This document shows positions 9,476 through 20,700 of a DNA stretch of 64,000 nucleotides, piece by piece. Origin of the DNA: Ruminococcaceae bacterium Marseille-P2935 (GTDB taxonomy: Bacteria; Bacillota; Clostridia; Oscillospirales; Ruminococcaceae); assembly GCA_900104565.1 (NCBI GenBank), contig LT629952.1, positions 124,001-188,000 of the forward strand, in the 5' to 3' direction. Below the pieces are notes generated by a model, which made no database searches, was not told where the DNA came from, and was given only the letters and a program-made list of their open reading frames with translations. The first letter of the stretch is position 1; the number at the start of each line of letters is the position of its first letter. A program made the translations under genes and the position numbers.

Positions 9476-10476
9476 AGCACGCCAATATCAGTATTTTTGT
9501 CCCACATGTTGGGTGCCCCAATCAATGTTCTTTTTGCAATCAAAAAAGCATTTCCGGGCAACTGGTCCCGGTTACTCCGCAAGAGGTTGCAGATATTTGC
9601 AGGCAAGCCGCTGACAGGCTGCAAGACCGGCGCGGGAAAACGGAGATTGCGTTTTTCGGCGGCAGTTTTACAGCAATCGGACAAGAACAGATGGTTTCCT
9701 TATTGCAGGCGGCGGCTCCTTTTGTAGGGGAAAACGGTTTTCATGGCATTCGTGTTTCTACCCGTCCGGACGCAGTTGATGAGCAGCGTCTGGAACTGTT
9801 AAAACAGTATGGGGTAACGGCAATCGAATTGGGCGTTCAAAGCATGGACAACTGTGTTCTGCAGCTAAACAGGCGGGGGCATACGGCCGAAGATGTCAGG
9901 AACGCGGTCAAGCTGATCCGGCGTTACCCGTTTGAGCTGGGGCTTCAGATGATGCCCGGTTTGTATGGCGACAAAGCCTGGGGTGCAGTTGCTACCGCCG
10001 CCGAGCTGGCAGCCTTAAAACCGGATACGGTGCGTATTTACCCAACTGTAGTAATACGGGGCACCTATTTGGAAACACTTTACCAAAAAGGGCTTTACCG
10101 CCCGTTGGCGCTTAGCGAGGCGGTTAACCTTTGTGCAGATTTGCTGCGGTATTTTGAAGAGCAGGACATTCGGGTTATCCGCCTGGGGCTGCATGCCAGC
10201 AAAACGCTGGAGGACGATTATCTGGCTGGTCCTTACCATCCTGCATTCCGCCAGTTATGTGAAAGTGCGCTGATATTAAAAGAAATAATTTGTAAACTAG
10301 AGGAATTGATGCTGCCCAAAGGGGAAATTACCATAGTCACTTCGCCGAAAAATATTTCCAACGTGGCGGGGCACAAACAAAGTGGAATAACCGCTTTAAA
10401 AGCAATGGGCTACACAGTTAAAATAACAGGAAGCGATCGCTTGACAGGTCGACAATTTATTATTAAGGGGAAGTGA
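9472..10476 (+). CDS. Elp3-like radical SAM protein
   Basis: Radical SAM enzyme of unknown substrate. 334 residues. The cluster motif reads GCPNQCSFCNQ near residue 14-22 (Cys-x3-Cys-x2-Cys), followed by FFGGSFTAI and ELGVQSMD, as in the Elp3/MiaB/NifB superfamily; it is too short for a full Elp3 with acetyltransferase domain. Genes of this type lie between rnc and smc in many Clostridia, so conservation of place rather than sequence suggests an RNA-related role. The ATG overlaps the rnc stop, and smc follows after 4 bp. Confidence 0.85.
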   Translation: MKHANISIFVPHVGCPNQCSFCNQKSISGQLVPVTPQEVADICRQAADRLQDRRGKTEIAFFGGSFTAIGQEQMVSLLQAAAPFVGENGFHGIRVSTRPDAVDEQRLELLKQYGVTAIELGVQSMDNCVLQLNRRGHTAEDVRNAVKLIRRYPFELGLQMMPGLYGDKAWGAVATAAELAALKPDTVRIYPTVVIRGTYLETLYQKGLYRPLALSEAVNLCADLLRYFEEQDIRVIRLGLHASKTLEDDYLAGPYHPAFRQLCESALILKEIICKLEELMLPKGEITIVTSPKNISNVAGHKQSGITALKAMGYTVKITGSDRLTGRQFIIKGK

Positions 10477-10480
10477 AACG

Positions 10481-13400
10481 GTGCAGTTAGAATCGCTGGA
10501 GATACAGGGGTTTAAATCCTTTCCGGATAAAACAAAGCTTCAGTTTGGCGGCGGAATTACCGCGGTAGTAGGCCCAAACGGAAGCGGAAAAAGCAATATT
10601 GTCGATGCGGTACGCTGGGTTATGGGCGAACAGTCCACCAAAACCCTGCGAGGCAGCAAAATGGAGGACGTTATCTTTGGCGGAACCCAGTTTCGCGGGG
10701 CGATGGGGTTTGCACAGGTCACTTTGAATATTGACAACCGTGACCGCGCCCTGGACATGGAAAATGATTTAATCAGCATCACCCGCAAGCTTTACCGCTC
10801 GGGCGAGAGCGAATACCGCTTAAACGGCAACATGGTGCGGTTGAAAGATATTTATGAACTGCTTATGGATACCGGCCTTGGACGTGACGGTTATTCCATT
10901 ATTGGGCAGGGAAAAATTGCAGAGATTGTAAGCGCGAAAAACAAAGAGCGCCGTGAAATATTTGAAGAGGCGGCTGGAATCAGCAAATACCGCTACCGTA
11001 AGGGCGAAGCGGAACGCCGGCTGGAACAGGCGCAGGAGAACCTGCTTCGTTTAAAAGATATTATGCAGGAACTGGAGGACCGGGTAGGCCCTTTGAAGGT
11101 GCAGGCGCAAAAAGCAAAAGAATTTTTAGAGTATGCCGGCGAGAAAAAGACGCTGGAGATTTCCCTGTGGCTTTTGGGGTTGGAACGCTCGAAAGAGCAG
11201 CTGCGCAGCCAGGAAGATAAAATTCTAATGTGCAAAGGCAATTACGACGAACTGCAAAATCAGATTGGCGAGATTGAGAAGGGAATTGAACAAGCTTACA
11301 CCAACATGCAGGCGCTGGCTGCCGCTGTGGAAGAGAAGCGTGCCGAGATCAAGGCAATGGAAGAGCTCCGCTCCAAAAACGAGTCCACAACAGCAGTACT
11401 GGAAAACGATTTGTTACATAACCGCCAGGCTATGCAGCGACTGCAGGCCGAGATGGAAGATTCAGCAGGGGCCCGCCAAAGTTTGGAGCAGCGGTTGGAA
11501 GAAGGGTCGAGACAGGTTGCAGAGCAGACGGCAAAGCTTGGTGAAATGCAGGTTCAATTTGGCCAATGCTTGGAAAAACTGAACCAAAGCAAAGGAAAAG
11601 AAAACACTGTACAAAATGAGATTGACCGCCTGAAAGAACGGCGCTTTGGGCTGCGCCAGGCAGTCTCTGACGCGAAGTTAGAGAGCGCTGCTTCCTCCAC
11701 CTTAATTGATGAGACAATTACCAGGCTTTCTTCGCTAAAGGACAGCGATGAGGTTAAGGAGCATAACATTGCTCTTTTAAAAAAGGAATTGGAAGAATGC
11801 CTGGGACTAGTTGACAATATTGAAGAAAATATGGCTTCCCTGCAAAACTCCAGACAGGGCTACGAGCTAAAACGCCAAAGCCGCATAGACAAGCTGCAAA
11901 AGCTGCAGGGGGAGAAAACCGCATTTGATGAGAAAGCAAAGGAATTTTCCCAAAGGGCAAAACTGTTGGAAGATTTGGAACGGAATATGGAAGGCTACGG
12001 CCAGAGTGTAAAGTTCGTGCTTTCCCGCGGGAACCTGCTTCCGGGAGTGCATGGTGTAGTTTCACGCATTATTTCTACCGATGCTGAATACTCCACCGCC
12101 ATTGAGACGGCGCTTGGGGCCGCCATGCAGAACATTGTGGTTGAAAATGAGGATGTAGCCAAACGTGCAATCGGCATGCTGAAAGATTCCCGTTCAGGCC
12201 GGGCAACCTTTTTACCTCTTACAGCGGTAAAAGGCCATGAGCTGAACGAAAGTGGATTAGATCATTGTTATGGTTTTGTTGGGCTGGCCAGCCAGCTGGT
12301 ACGCGCCGGTGAAAAATATAGCGGTATCATCCGTTCTTTATTGGGACGAACGGTTATAGCAGAAGACTTGGACTGTGCGGTGCAGATTGCACGTCAATAT
12401 TCCCACCGCTTCCGGATTGTTACACTGGACGGCCAGGTAGTCAATGCCGGCGGTTCTATGACCGGAGGATTTACTGCTAAAAATGCCGGCATTTTAAACC
12501 GTCAGAATGAAATTGACCGTCTGCATCAGCAGGCAGCCCAACAAACTGCAAAAGGGGAACAGCTTAATACCACCCTCCAGTCTGTAAAGCAGGAGCTTTC
12601 TTCCATAGACGCTATGCTTTTGGGGATTGATGGGGAATATAAAACAGCGGCGGAGGACAAAATCCGTTATGAGGCGGAAAAAAAACGCCTGCGCCTGGCA
12701 TTTGAAGAAGCTGTTCGGGTGAAAGAAGAGGCAGCAGCAGAGTATGATGGGCTTTGTGCCCGGTTGGAAGAGCTGCGGGGTAAAAATTTAACCTCCGACC
12801 AGCTGATTCAAGACTTTGCCTCCCAGCTGCAAGAAATAGAAACAAACATTTCTGCTCTTTCAGAAAAAAAGGAAAGTTGTGTCCAAAATACTTCTCAGTT
12901 AACCGAGCAGCTGAATACCAGGCGTTTAGAGCTGTTGGCGTTTGAAAAAGATTTAGAAGCTTTAAAAGTTTCGGTGGATCAGCTGAGCCAGCAGCGGCTT
13001 TTGCAGTCTGGAAGAACCGACGATCTTTCCAGGCAGATGGAGGATATTACTGCAAAAGATACCGAGATTGCACAAAAGCTGGAACAGCTGCGGCAGGAAA
13101 ATGAAGAATTCACTCAAAAAATTACCCTTTGCAGCGATCAAATTCAAGAGTTGAGCCAGCAGCGCAGTGAGCAGGAGGGAAGTACAACGCGTTTGCGCAG
13201 TGAGGAACGTGAGCTTACCGGAAAACGTGAGCAAATTTCGGGCGAGCTGGCAAGACTGGAAGAGCGCAGGCTTTCGCTGCAAAACGATTATGACGGAATT
13301 ATTTCCCGTATGTGGGATGAATACGAAATTACCGTGTCTCAGGCGAAGGAGCTGGCCCAGCCCATTGAGGAACTGGCCAAAGCACAGCGCCGGCTGTCTG

Positions 13401-14044
13401 AACTGAAATCCAAAATTAAAGCGTTGGGCAGCATTAATGTGGATGCAATTGAGGAGTATAAAGAAGTTTCTCAGCGGTATGAGTTTATGAAGGCACAGAT
13501 CGAAGACGTGGAAAAATCCCGCGATGAGCTGTTCCGCCTGATCGGGGAACTCACCGCTCAGATGAAGGATATTTTCAGCGAGAGCTTTGAACAGATCAAC
13601 CATCAGTTCTCCAAAATATTTATTGAATTGTTTGGCGGGGGCAAAGCACAGCTGAAATTAACCGACGAATCAGATATTTTAGAGAGCGGCATTGAAATTT
13701 TTGTACAGCCTCCGGGCAAAATTATTAAAAACCTGGCTGCACTTTCGGGTGGTGAGCAGGCATTTGTGGCAATTGCCATCTACTTTGCCATTATGAAGGT
13801 AAGACCGTCTCCGTTTTGCCTGCTGGACGAGATTGAGGCGGCGCTGGATGATGTGAACGTTTCTAAGTACGCAGCTTACCTGCGGCGTATGACTACAAAG
13901 ACCCAGTTTATTGCCATTACCCACCGCCGTGGTACTATGGAAGAGGCGGATGTGCTGTATGGCGTTACCATGCAGGAGGAGGGTGTTTCCAAACTTCTGG
14001 AGCTCAATGTTTCTGAGGTAGAGAGCAAGTTGGGCATGAAATAA
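10481..14044 (+). CDS. smc: Chromosome segregation ATPase SMC
   Basis: Condensin ATPase that compacts and separates the chromosome together with ScpA and ScpB. 1187 residues, the usual size. N-terminal Walker [17 protein letters not shown], long coiled coil (about 170-500), hinge domain (about 510-660, [14 protein letters not shown] and GGSMTGG), returning coiled coil (about 675-1020), then LSGGEQ signature and Walker [14 protein letters not shown]. Start is GTG 10481 with AAGGGG upstream. Followed after 18 bp by ftsY, a conserved pairing. Confidence 0.98.
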   Translation: MQLESLEIQGFKSFPDKTKLQFGGGITAVVGPNGSGKSNIVDAVRWVMGEQSTKTLRGSKMEDVIFGGTQFRGAMGFAQVTLNIDNRDRALDMENDLISITRKLYRSGESEYRLNGNMVRLKDIYELLMDTGLGRDGYSIIGQGKIAEIVSAKNKERREIFEEAAGISKYRYRKGEAERRLEQAQENLLRLKDIMQELEDRVGPLKVQAQKAKEFLEYAGEKKTLEISLWLLGLERSKEQLRSQEDKILMCKGNYDELQNQIGEIEKGIEQAYTNMQALAAAVEEKRAEIKAMEELRSKNESTTAVLENDLLHNRQAMQRLQAEMEDSAGARQSLEQRLEEGSRQVAEQTAKLGEMQVQFGQCLEKLNQSKGKENTVQNEIDRLKERRFGLRQAVSDAKLESAASSTLIDETITRLSSLKDSDEVKEHNIALLKKELEECLGLVDNIEENMASLQNSRQGYELKRQSRIDKLQKLQGEKTAFDEKAKEFSQRAKLLEDLERNMEGYGQSVKFVLSRGNLLPGVHGVVSRIISTDAEYSTAIETALGAAMQNIVVENEDVAKRAIGMLKDSRSGRATFLPLTAVKGHELNESGLDHCYGFVGLASQLVRAGEKYSGIIRSLLGRTVIAEDLDCAVQIARQYSHRFRIVTLDGQVVNAGGSMTGGFTAKNAGILNRQNEIDRLHQQAAQQTAKGEQLNTTLQSVKQELSSIDAMLLGIDGEYKTAAEDKIRYEAEKKRLRLAFEEAVRVKEEAAAEYDGLCARLEELRGKNLTSDQLIQDFASQLQEIETNISALSEKKESCVQNTSQLTEQLNTRRLELLAFEKDLEALKVSVDQLSQQRLLQSGRTDDLSRQMEDITAKDTEIAQKLEQLRQENEEFTQKITLCSDQIQELSQQRSEQEGSTTRLRSEERELTGKREQISGELARLEERRLSLQNDYDGIISRMWDEYEITVSQAKELAQPIEELAKAQRRLSELKSKIKALGSINVDAIEEYKEVSQRYEFMKAQIEDVEKSRDELFRLIGELTAQMKDIFSESFEQINHQFSKIFIELFGGGKAQLKLTDESDILESGIEIFVQPPGKIIKNLAALSGGEQAFVAIAIYFAIMKVRPSPFCLLDEIEAALDDVNVSKYAAYLRRMTTKTQFIAITHRRGTMEEADVLYGVTMQEEGVSKLLELNVSEVESKLGMK

Positions 14045-14062
14045 CAACGAGGATGTGAACCC

Positions 14063-14983
14063 ATGGGCTTTTTTTCTAAAATTAGCGAGGGACTGAAAAA
14101 AACAAGAGATTCCATGATCAAACGGGTAGAGGAAATTACAAATTCGTTTACCAAAATAGACGAGGAACTGTTTGAAGAGCTGGAGGAAACCCTCATTATG
14201 GCTGATGTTGGCGCTGCGACTTCAATGAAGATTTGCGATCAGCTGCGGGATGCAGTGAAAAAATGCGGCATTACAGACGCTGCCGAAGTAAAAGGTTTGC
14301 TGAAAGAGATTGTATCGAATATGCTCGCTGGCGGTGAAGAGATGAATCTTTCCACTAAGCCGTCGGTAATTCTTGTGATTGGTGTAAACGGCGTTGGCAA
14401 GACTACCACCATAGGAAAACTGGCGGCCAGTTTAAAAGAACAGGGCAAATCGGTTCTTCTGGCGGCTGCCGACACCTTCCGTGCTGCTGCGATTGATCAG
14501 CTGGAGGTTTGGGCAGACCGTGCAGGCGCGGATCTGATTAAACACAGCGAAGGGGCTGACCCTGCTGCTGTGGTATATGATGCAATCACCGCAGGCAAAA
14601 GCCGGGGAGCTGATGTGATTATTTGCGACACTGCCGGCCGGCTGCATAACAAGAAAAACCTGATGGACGAGCTTAGCAAAATTTCCCGGGTGATTCAAAG
14701 GGAGGCCCCTGACTGTGCCCAGGAGGTTTTGCTGGTGCTGGACGCGACTACCGGCCAAAACGGTGTAAACCAGGCGCGGCTGTTTAAAGAAACGGCAGGC
14801 CTTACCGGTATTGTGCTCACCAAGCTGGACGGTACGGCAAAGGGCGGTATTGTTATTGCAATCAAAGATGATTTGCAAATCCCTATCAAATACATTGGCG
14901 TGGGCGAACAGGTGGACGATCTTCGCCCATTTGTGCCGGAAGAGTTTGTCAATGCGCTGTTTGGGGATGGCGAGGTTTTATAG
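14063..14983 (+). CDS. ftsY: Signal recognition particle receptor FtsY
   Basis: SRP receptor GTPase that delivers ribosome-nascent-chain complexes to the membrane translocon. 306 residues: a short N domain (helices from residue 1 to about 90) and the G domain with GVNGVGKTTTIGKLA, DTFRAAAIDQL, DTAGRLHNKKNLM and TKLDGTAKGG. The long acidic A domain of enterobacteria is absent, as is normal in Gram-positive bacteria. Directly behind smc. Confidence 0.98.
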   Translation: MGFFSKISEGLKKTRDSMIKRVEEITNSFTKIDEELFEELEETLIMADVGAATSMKICDQLRDAVKKCGITDAAEVKGLLKEIVSNMLAGGEEMNLSTKPSVILVIGVNGVGKTTTIGKLAASLKEQGKSVLLAAADTFRAAAIDQLEVWADRAGADLIKHSEGADPAAVVYDAITAGKSRGADVIICDTAGRLHNKKNLMDELSKISRVIQREAPDCAQEVLLVLDATTGQNGVNQARLFKETAGLTGIVLTKLDGTAKGGIVIAIKDDLQIPIKYIGVGEQVDDLRPFVPEEFVNALFGDGEVL

Positions 14984-15129
14984 TTCTGGCATCGTTTTCA
15001 ATTTAAAGTATTGCAGCAATTTGTCGGGTGAATACTGCCCAATATTGTTTTATGTTACTGCAAGGCAACTTTAAACCAGCCTGAACGGAGAACAGCATAT
15101 TTTAGCCAGGCGGCAGGATGGAGTATAAA

Positions 15130-15723
15130 ATGGAGTTTATTATTGCCACCCGTAATGTGGGTAAGCTAAAGGAGTTTAAACGTATTTTAGAGCCTATGGG
15201 CTTTACTGTCATTTCTCAGGTAGATGTTGCGCCGGGCCTAGAGGTGGAAGAGACTGGAACAACCTTTGCCGAAAATGCTTATTTAAAGGCAAAAGGAATA
15301 TATGACCTGACAGGAAAAGCTGCCATAGCAGATGATTCTGGCTTGTGCGTAGATGCCTTGGAGGGCAGGCCGGGAGTATATTCCGCCCGGTATGGCGGTG
15401 CGGCAGCTACCGATGAGGACCGGGTACAGATGTTATTATCGGAACTGGGGGAGGTTCCCGAACAGGAACGTACCGCCCGTTTTATCAGCGCCATCTGCTG
15501 TATTCTGCCCAATGGGCAGGTACTTCGTACCGAGGGCAGCTGTGAAGGAAAAATTGGTTATGAGCCCAAAGGAGAAAATGGTTTTGGGTACGACCCGGTT
15601 TTTATGATTGGCGAAAAAAGTCTAGCTGAAATGTCGGCCTCAGAAAAAGACAGTATTAGTCACCGGGGCCAGGCGCTGCGCCGTTTTGAAGAACAGTTGA
15701 CAAGCTTGTTAAAACTGTCGTAG
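15130..15723 (+). CDS. rdgB: XTP/dITP diphosphatase (RdgB/HAM1 family)
   Basis: Hydrolyses deaminated purine triphosphates (dITP, XTP) to keep them out of DNA and RNA. 197 residues from ATG 15130: GGAG at 15120-15123 fits this start, while the in-frame ATG at 15118 is less well placed. Motifs ATRNVGKLKEFK at the N-terminus, ADDSGLCVDAL, PGVYSARYGG, and GYDPVFM near the C-terminus. The stop codon lies in the loop of a 12-bp perfect hairpin (15708-15734). Confidence 0.95.
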   Translation: MEFIIATRNVGKLKEFKRILEPMGFTVISQVDVAPGLEVEETGTTFAENAYLKAKGIYDLTGKAAIADDSGLCVDALEGRPGVYSARYGGAAATDEDRVQMLLSELGEVPEQERTARFISAICCILPNGQVLRTEGSCEGKIGYEPKGENGFGYDPVFMIGEKSLAEMSASEKDSISHRGQALRRFEEQLTSLLKLS

Positions 15724-15734
15724 ACAGTTTTAAC
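15708..15734. repeat. Perfect 12-bp hairpin spanning the rdgB stop codon
   Basis: GTTAAAACTGTC and GACAGTTTTAAC flank a 3-base loop; the TAG stop of rdgB is split over loop and stem. No T-run follows, so it is a poor terminator in either direction; it could protect the mRNA end or attenuate weakly. Confidence 0.6.
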
Positions 15735-16189
15735 AGCGCATAAGGGCGCAAGCCGATAGGTGAATTGCCTGCGCAAAGCTTTTTATAAAAAGAGGTGAGT
15801 GTTTTGGTTTTATGGTAAGTGGCATTGCTTTTTGCAATTAGATTAAAGTATGTTTTAACGTTTATAAATGCGCTAAAAATTGGCGTACGTAAGGACCCCC
15901 TGCAAGGGGCAAGCTTGCCGGAGGATTCGTGTTTCGCTCAAGCTGATTTTAGTGAGGCCTTCAAAGCATTTAGGTTTATGGCATACTTTGAGGCGTATTT
16001 GAGCATAAACAAAAAAGCCTTTGCTGAAAAATTTTAGTCCCAAAGCAAGGAAGGAATGCCTTCAGCATTCCAGATATAATTTATCGGCGGTTTTGGCAGA
16101 AGCAAAAAAGCGTCAAACCTGTTTTTTTAATAAAATGATTCTTTTTAAAACCGGTATGGTTTTAAAAAATAGACTGAAGGAGAATGTCT
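15735..16189. other. Intergenic region before yhbY
   Basis: About 450 bp with small open frames that lack ribosome binding sites and family resemblance. Short GC-rich inverted repeats occur (CCCCCTGCAAGGGG near 15896-15909; GGAATGCCTTCAGCATTCC near 16054-16072). They look like decayed or uncharacterised repeat sequence; no named RNA element was recognised. Confidence 0.4.
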
Positions 16190-16480
16190 GTGTTAACAAG
16201 CAAACAACGGGCAAAGTTACGTTCTATGGCCAATGGCCTGGAAACTATTTTACAAGTAGGAAAATCGGGAGTCGGCGACCAGCTGATAAAACAGGTGGAC
16301 GATGCGTTAACTGCACGGGAACTGATTAAGCTGCGTACCCTGGAAACCAGCCCGGAATCATCAAGGGAAACCGCCGGGATATTGGCTGATGCAACAAATT
16401 CAGAAGTTGTACAGGTAATGGGCAGCAGAATCACTCTTTACCGAAAAAACCAGAAAAAACCGGTGATCAAACTGGACTGA
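16190..16480 (+). CDS. yhbY: YhbY/CRM-domain RNA-binding protein
   Basis: Small CRM-domain protein associated with pre-50S ribosomes. About 96 residues; LTSKQRAKLRSMAN at the N-terminus, the conserved GKSGV loop and ITLYRKN at the C-terminus. AAGGAG at 16177-16182 is one base from ATG 16184 but seven from GTG 16190, so GTG is the more likely start. First gene of yhbY-nadD-yqeK-rsfS; the obg gene that often precedes it is absent here. Confidence 0.9.
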   Translation: MLTSKQRAKLRSMANGLETILQVGKSGVGDQLIKQVDDALTARELIKLRTLETSPESSRETAGILADATNSEVVQVMGSRITLYRKNQKKPVIKLD

Positions 16481-16490
16481 GGTGACGGTC

Positions 16491-17096
16491 TTGAAGCAAA
16501 AAATCGCCATGTTTGGCGGCACCTTTAACCCTATCCACAACGGGCATTTAAACTTGGTACGGCAGTTTCAGGAACAGATGCATTTTGACCGTATTTTATT
16601 AATACCTACCAGTGTTCCTCCCCATAAGCCGGATGACGGTTTAATTAGCGGGGAACACAGGCTGGCCATGTGCCATATTGCCGCAAGGCCATACCCTTTT
16701 TTACAAGTATGTGATTTGGAAATAAAACGCGGCGGCAGCAGCTATACCTGGCAAACCTTAGAACAACTTGGGCAGGTTTACCCCCGGGCGGAAATTTTTC
16801 TGCTGGTGGGGAGCGACATGTTTTTAACGGTGGAGCATTGGGTGAAGCCAGAACGAATTTTTCAGCTTTGCACTATCTGCGCCGGTGCCAGAAATATGGA
16901 TGAATTTGCTGTACTAAAGCAGCATGCACAGTTGTTATTCAGCCAATATGGCGCAAAAACCCAGGTGCTAGATTTGAAGGTGCTTCCTCTTTCCTCCACC
17001 GAAATTCGCCAAAGAATTAGGGAGGGAAAGTCTATTGATCAGCTTGTTCCAGCAGAAGTGGAAGAATACATTCGAAGAGAAGGCATTTACCGCTAA
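16491..17096 (+). CDS. nadD: Nicotinate-nucleotide adenylyltransferase
   Basis: Adenylates nicotinate mononucleotide to NaAD in NAD synthesis. 201 residues. MFGGTFNPIHNGHL holds the HxGH nucleotidyltransferase motif and LPLSSTEIRQRI is the second signature near the C-terminus. TGAGGTG (16478-16484) best fits TTG 16491; a GTG at 16482 lies inside that ribosome binding site. Ten bp after yhbY; yqeK follows after 16 bp. Confidence 0.95.
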   Translation: MKQKIAMFGGTFNPIHNGHLNLVRQFQEQMHFDRILLIPTSVPPHKPDDGLISGEHRLAMCHIAARPYPFLQVCDLEIKRGGSSYTWQTLEQLGQVYPRAEIFLLVGSDMFLTVEHWVKPERIFQLCTICAGARNMDEFAVLKQHAQLLFSQYGAKTQVLDLKVLPLSSTEIRQRIREGKSIDQLVPAEVEEYIRREGIYR

Positions 17097-17112
17097 CGAG
17101 AGGTGTGGAAAA

Positions 17113-17721
17113 TTGACAGAAGAAGGGTACCAGGCAGTTGCTAGGCGCATGTTAACCCCCGACAGGTATTATCACAGTTTGTGTGTAGCTAAGCAGGCAA
17201 GGTATTTGGCACAGCGCTATGAATGTCAAGAGAACGACGCTTATTTGGCTGGCCTGCTGCATGATATTTGCAAAGACATGCCCACCGATGCGCAGTTGCA
17301 AACCATATTAAAGTCTGATATAATTCTAAGCGGTGTAATTTTATCACAACCCGCTGTTTGGCATGGCCTGGCAGCGTCAGTTTTTATTCAGACCGAATTA
17401 AATATTAAAAAAACGCAAATAATAGATGCAATCCGGTATCATACCACTGGCCGGGCAAATATGACCCTGCTGGATCGTGTTTTATATCTGGCCGACCTTA
17501 CCTCAGAAGACCGGGATTACCCGGATGTGGATAACATGCGGAAACTGGCCGACATTTCCCTGGACCGGGCGATGAAAGAGGCGCTAAAATTTATCGTAGC
17601 TGATTTAGCGCACCGTAACCAGCCAATAGTGGAAGATACCTGGGAAGCATATAACGAATATATCGTTTTAAGCGACGACACCACCGAAACTAGGAGGGAT
17701 GAACGGCGTGACGTCATTTGA
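17113..17721 (+). CDS. yqeK: YqeK-type HD-domain diadenosine tetraphosphatase
   Basis: HD-domain hydrolase; Bacillus and Streptococcus relatives cleave Ap4A symmetrically to two ADP. 202 residues from TTG 17113 (GAGAGGTG upstream); an earlier frame opening at 17035 overlaps nadD and is rejected. Metal-site motifs: YYHSLCVAKQA, LLHDICKD (the HD pair), WHGLAA, RYHTTGR and YLADLTSEDRDYP. The 3' end overlaps rsfS by 14 bp, indicating coupling. Confidence 0.93.
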   Translation: MTEEGYQAVARRMLTPDRYYHSLCVAKQARYLAQRYECQENDAYLAGLLHDICKDMPTDAQLQTILKSDIILSGVILSQPAVWHGLAASVFIQTELNIKKTQIIDAIRYHTTGRANMTLLDRVLYLADLTSEDRDYPDVDNMRKLADISLDRAMKEALKFIVADLAHRNQPIVEDTWEAYNEYIVLSDDTTETRRDERRDVI

Positions 17722-18067
17722 CATGGCAATTGAAATGGTAAAGGCTCTGGATTCTAAAAAGGCAAAGGATATTCAGGTTGTCGATATCAAAGGGCTTTCT
17801 ACCTTAGGGGACTATTTTGTAATCGCCTCGGGCCAAAGCACCACACAGGTGCGGGCACTGGCTGACGAAGTGGACGAGCGGCTTTCCAAACTGGGGATTG
17901 AACCCAAAAGAGTAGAGGGATACGGTTCTTCCTTATGGATTCTGCAGGATTACGGGGATGTAATTGTGCACCTGTTTAACCAGGAAACCCGCGAATTTTA
18001 CGCATTGGAACGACTTTGGGCTGATGGAAAACAGGTTGACCTTACCGGTGTTGTTACTCCGGATTAA
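17708..18067 (+). CDS. rsfS: Ribosomal silencing factor RsfS
   Basis: Binds L14 and blocks subunit joining when nutrients fall. 119 residues; conserved DYFVIASGQST, GYGSSLWILQDYGD and VIVHLF. AGGAGG (17692-17697) is 10 bases from GTG 17708 and only one from ATG 17699, so GTG is preferred. Last gene of the four-gene operon. Confidence 0.94.
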   Translation: MTSFDMAIEMVKALDSKKAKDIQVVDIKGLSTLGDYFVIASGQSTTQVRALADEVDERLSKLGIEPKRVEGYGSSLWILQDYGDVIVHLFNQETREFYALERLWADGKQVDLTGVVTPD

Positions 18068-18260
18068 CGAATTTTATAGTTGTTTCACTTAAAAACCGCA
18101 GCGAATTTTAAGGGCAGGTGCAGCCCGCTGCCGAACAAAAAGGCGAAGCTGGTCACGCACAAAAAAGAAAGTTATCTGTTCAGGCAACCACGCGGCTGCC
18201 GCTTGCCTTCAAAACGGAATGGTTTTGAGGTTTTCTGAGTATAACGAGAGGGTGTTCAGA

Positions 18261-20663
18261 TTGAAATACGATTTTGCCGCAATAGAAAAAAAATGGCAGA
18301 ATAAGTGGGAGGAGTCCGGTGCTTTTAAAGCAACCAATGACTATACCAAACCCAAATACTATGCACTGGTAGAATTTCCGTATCCGTCTGGCCAGGGACT
18401 GCATGTAGGGCATCCGCGCTCCTACACGGCGTTGGATATCGTGGCGCGCAAACGCCGTTTGCAGGGCTACAACGTGCTTTATCCCATGGGATGGGATGCC
18501 TTTGGCCTTCCTACCGAAAATTTTGCAATTAAAAACCACATTCACCCGGAGATTGTTACCAAGCAGAATGTGGCACATTTTAAGGAGCAATTAAAATCCC
18601 TGGGACTGTCGTTTGACTGGAGCCGTGAGATCAATACCACCGACCCCAGCTATTATAAATGGACCCAATGGATCTTTTTGCAGCTGTTTAAAAAAGGGTT
18701 GGCCTATAAAAAAGAGATGTCGGTAAACTGGTGTACCTCCTGTAAAGTGGTTTTGGCCAATGAAGAGGTTGTTAACGGTGTGTGTGAGCGCTGTAGCGGA
18801 GAAGTGGTTCATAAGGTGAAAAGCCAGTGGATGCTCAAAATTACGGAGTATGCTCAGCGGCTGCTGGATGATCTGGATCTGGTGGACTACATAGACCGCG
18901 TTAAGGTTTCCCAGCGCAATTGGATCGGCCGTTCTACCGGTTGTGAAGTGGATTTTGAAACCACGCTGGGTGATACACTGCGGGTATATACCACCCGTCC
19001 CGACACCCTGTTCGGCGCTACCTATATGGTAGTTTCTCCTGAGCATCCACTGTTGGAAAAATGGGCGGACAAGCTGAACAATCTAGACGAGATACGCGCT
19101 TATCAGGTAGAAGCGGGCAAAAAGTCTGACTTTGAGCGTACCGAAGTTGTCAAAGAAAAAACAGGCGTCCGTTTGGACGGTGTAATGGGAATAAACCCGG
19201 TAAACGGCAAGGAAATTCCAATTTTTATTTCTGACTATGTACTGGTTACCTATGGAACAGGTGCTATTATGGCAGTTCCTGCCCATGATACCCGTGACTG
19301 GGAGTTTGCCAAAAAATTTGATCTCCCAATTATTGAAGTGGTAAAAGGCGGCAATGTGCAAGAAGAAGCTTATACCGACTGTGCAACCGGAGAAATGGTG
19401 AATTCGGATTTCCTGAACGGTTTGTCGGTGGAAGACGCCAAGAAAAAGATTGCTCAGTGGCTGAGTGACAATAAAAAAGGCGAACCCAAGGTTAACTATA
19501 AACTGCGTGACTGGGTATTTTCCCGTCAGCGTTATTGGGGTGAGCCGATCCCTATTATTCATTGCGAGCACTGTGGCTTTGTGCCAATAGATGAAAGCGA
19601 ACTGCCGCTGACCCTGCCCGAGGTACAGTCCTATGAGCCCACCGAAAACGGGGAATCCCCCCTCGCTGCCATGGATGAATGGGTAAACGTGACCTGCCCG
19701 GTGTGTGGCGGGCCAGCCAAACGTGAAACCGACACCATGCCACAGTGGGCTGGTTCTTCCTGGTATTTTATGCGCTATTGTGATCCTCATAACGATAAGG
19801 AATTGGCATCGAAAGAAGCGTTGGATTACTGGATGCCGGTAGATTGGTATAACGGCGGCATGGAGCACACCACTCTGCACCTGCTGTACTCCAGGTTCTG
19901 GCATAAGTTCCTTTATGATATCGGTGTTGTTTCCACACCGGAACCGTACCAAAAACGTACCAGCCATGGTATGATTTTAGGCGAAAATGGCGAGAAGATG
20001 AGTAAGTCCAGGGGAAATGTTGTAAACCCCGACGACATTATTCGTGAATTCGGCGCAGATACTATGCGGTTATACGAGATGTTCATTGGCGATTTTGAAA
20101 AAACTGCTCCGTGGAACACCTCTTCTATTAAAGGCTGCAAGCGCTTTTTAGACCGTATTTGGAATTTGCAGGAATGCGTTTCGGGTACGGGCTGGTCCAA
20201 AGAATTGGAAGGTAGCTTTCACAAAACCATTAAAAAAGTAACGGAAGACATTGAGGCACTTAAATTCAATACGGCAATCGCCGCTATGATGGCATTGCTG
20301 AACGAAATTTATGACCATAAAACCCTGACCCGTGATGAATATAAAACACTGCTGTTGCTGGTTAATCCATTTGCTCCCCATATGACAGAAGAGCTTTGGG
20401 AAATTATGGGCTTTGGCGGTGTGGTAACCGGGCAAAAGTGGCCGGAGTATGATGAAAGCAAGTGCCAGGACGACACGGTTGAAATTGTAGTGCAGGTTAA
20501 CGGCAAAATTAAAGCCCGCATTATAATTGAGGCTGTTAGTACACAGGACGAGGTGCTGTCAAAAGTAAAGGCGAATGACAATGTTGCAAAAGAGATTTCG
20601 GGCAAAAACATCATAAAAGAAATCTATGTGCCGGGCAAACTTGTCAATATTGTGGCAAAATAG
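18261..20663 (+). CDS. leuS: Leucyl-tRNA synthetase
   Basis: Class I synthetase charging tRNA-Leu. 800 residues from TTG 18261 (GAGAGGGTG upstream), giving the typical start [12 protein letters not shown]; the ATG at 18219 is in frame but lacks a ribosome binding site. HIGH motif as HVGH in [12 protein letters not shown], zinc ligands CTSCK...CERC (about 170-190), CP1 editing domain (about 220-400, [24 protein letters not shown]), KMSKS in EKMSKSRGN, then the anticodon-binding helical domain. The 190-bp leader was searched by eye for a T-box and none was found. Confidence 0.97.
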   Translation: MKYDFAAIEKKWQNKWEESGAFKATNDYTKPKYYALVEFPYPSGQGLHVGHPRSYTALDIVARKRRLQGYNVLYPMGWDAFGLPTENFAIKNHIHPEIVTKQNVAHFKEQLKSLGLSFDWSREINTTDPSYYKWTQWIFLQLFKKGLAYKKEMSVNWCTSCKVVLANEEVVNGVCERCSGEVVHKVKSQWMLKITEYAQRLLDDLDLVDYIDRVKVSQRNWIGRSTGCEVDFETTLGDTLRVYTTRPDTLFGATYMVVSPEHPLLEKWADKLNNLDEIRAYQVEAGKKSDFERTEVVKEKTGVRLDGVMGINPVNGKEIPIFISDYVLVTYGTGAIMAVPAHDTRDWEFAKKFDLPIIEVVKGGNVQEEAYTDCATGEMVNSDFLNGLSVEDAKKKIAQWLSDNKKGEPKVNYKLRDWVFSRQRYWGEPIPIIHCEHCGFVPIDESELPLTLPEVQSYEPTENGESPLAAMDEWVNVTCPVCGGPAKRETDTMPQWAGSSWYFMRYCDPHNDKELASKEALDYWMPVDWYNGGMEHTTLHLLYSRFWHKFLYDIGVVSTPEPYQKRTSHGMILGENGEKMSKSRGNVVNPDDIIREFGADTMRLYEMFIGDFEKTAPWNTSSIKGCKRFLDRIWNLQECVSGTGWSKELEGSFHKTIKKVTEDIEALKFNTAIAAMMALLNEIYDHKTLTRDEYKTLLLLVNPFAPHMTEELWEIMGFGGVVTGQKWPEYDESKCQDDTVEIVVQVNGKIKARIIIEAVSTQDEVLSKVKANDNVAKEISGKNIIKEIYVPGKLVNIVAK

Positions 20664-20700
20664 CCTGAAAACTTGATGTTATGCAATAGCCATAAAGGTA

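Noticed and set aside
10481-14044. Several long minus-strand frames inside smc
   Set aside because: They are shadows of a strongly coding gene; none has a family signature or ribosome binding site.
15819-16329. Two small frames before yhbY
   Set aside because: No ribosome binding sites or family likeness, and the second overlaps yhbY in another frame.
18068-18260. T-box leader for leuS
   Set aside because: The conserved T-box antiterminator sequence and a terminator with T-run were not found. GGCAACCACGCGG is only a superficial resemblance.
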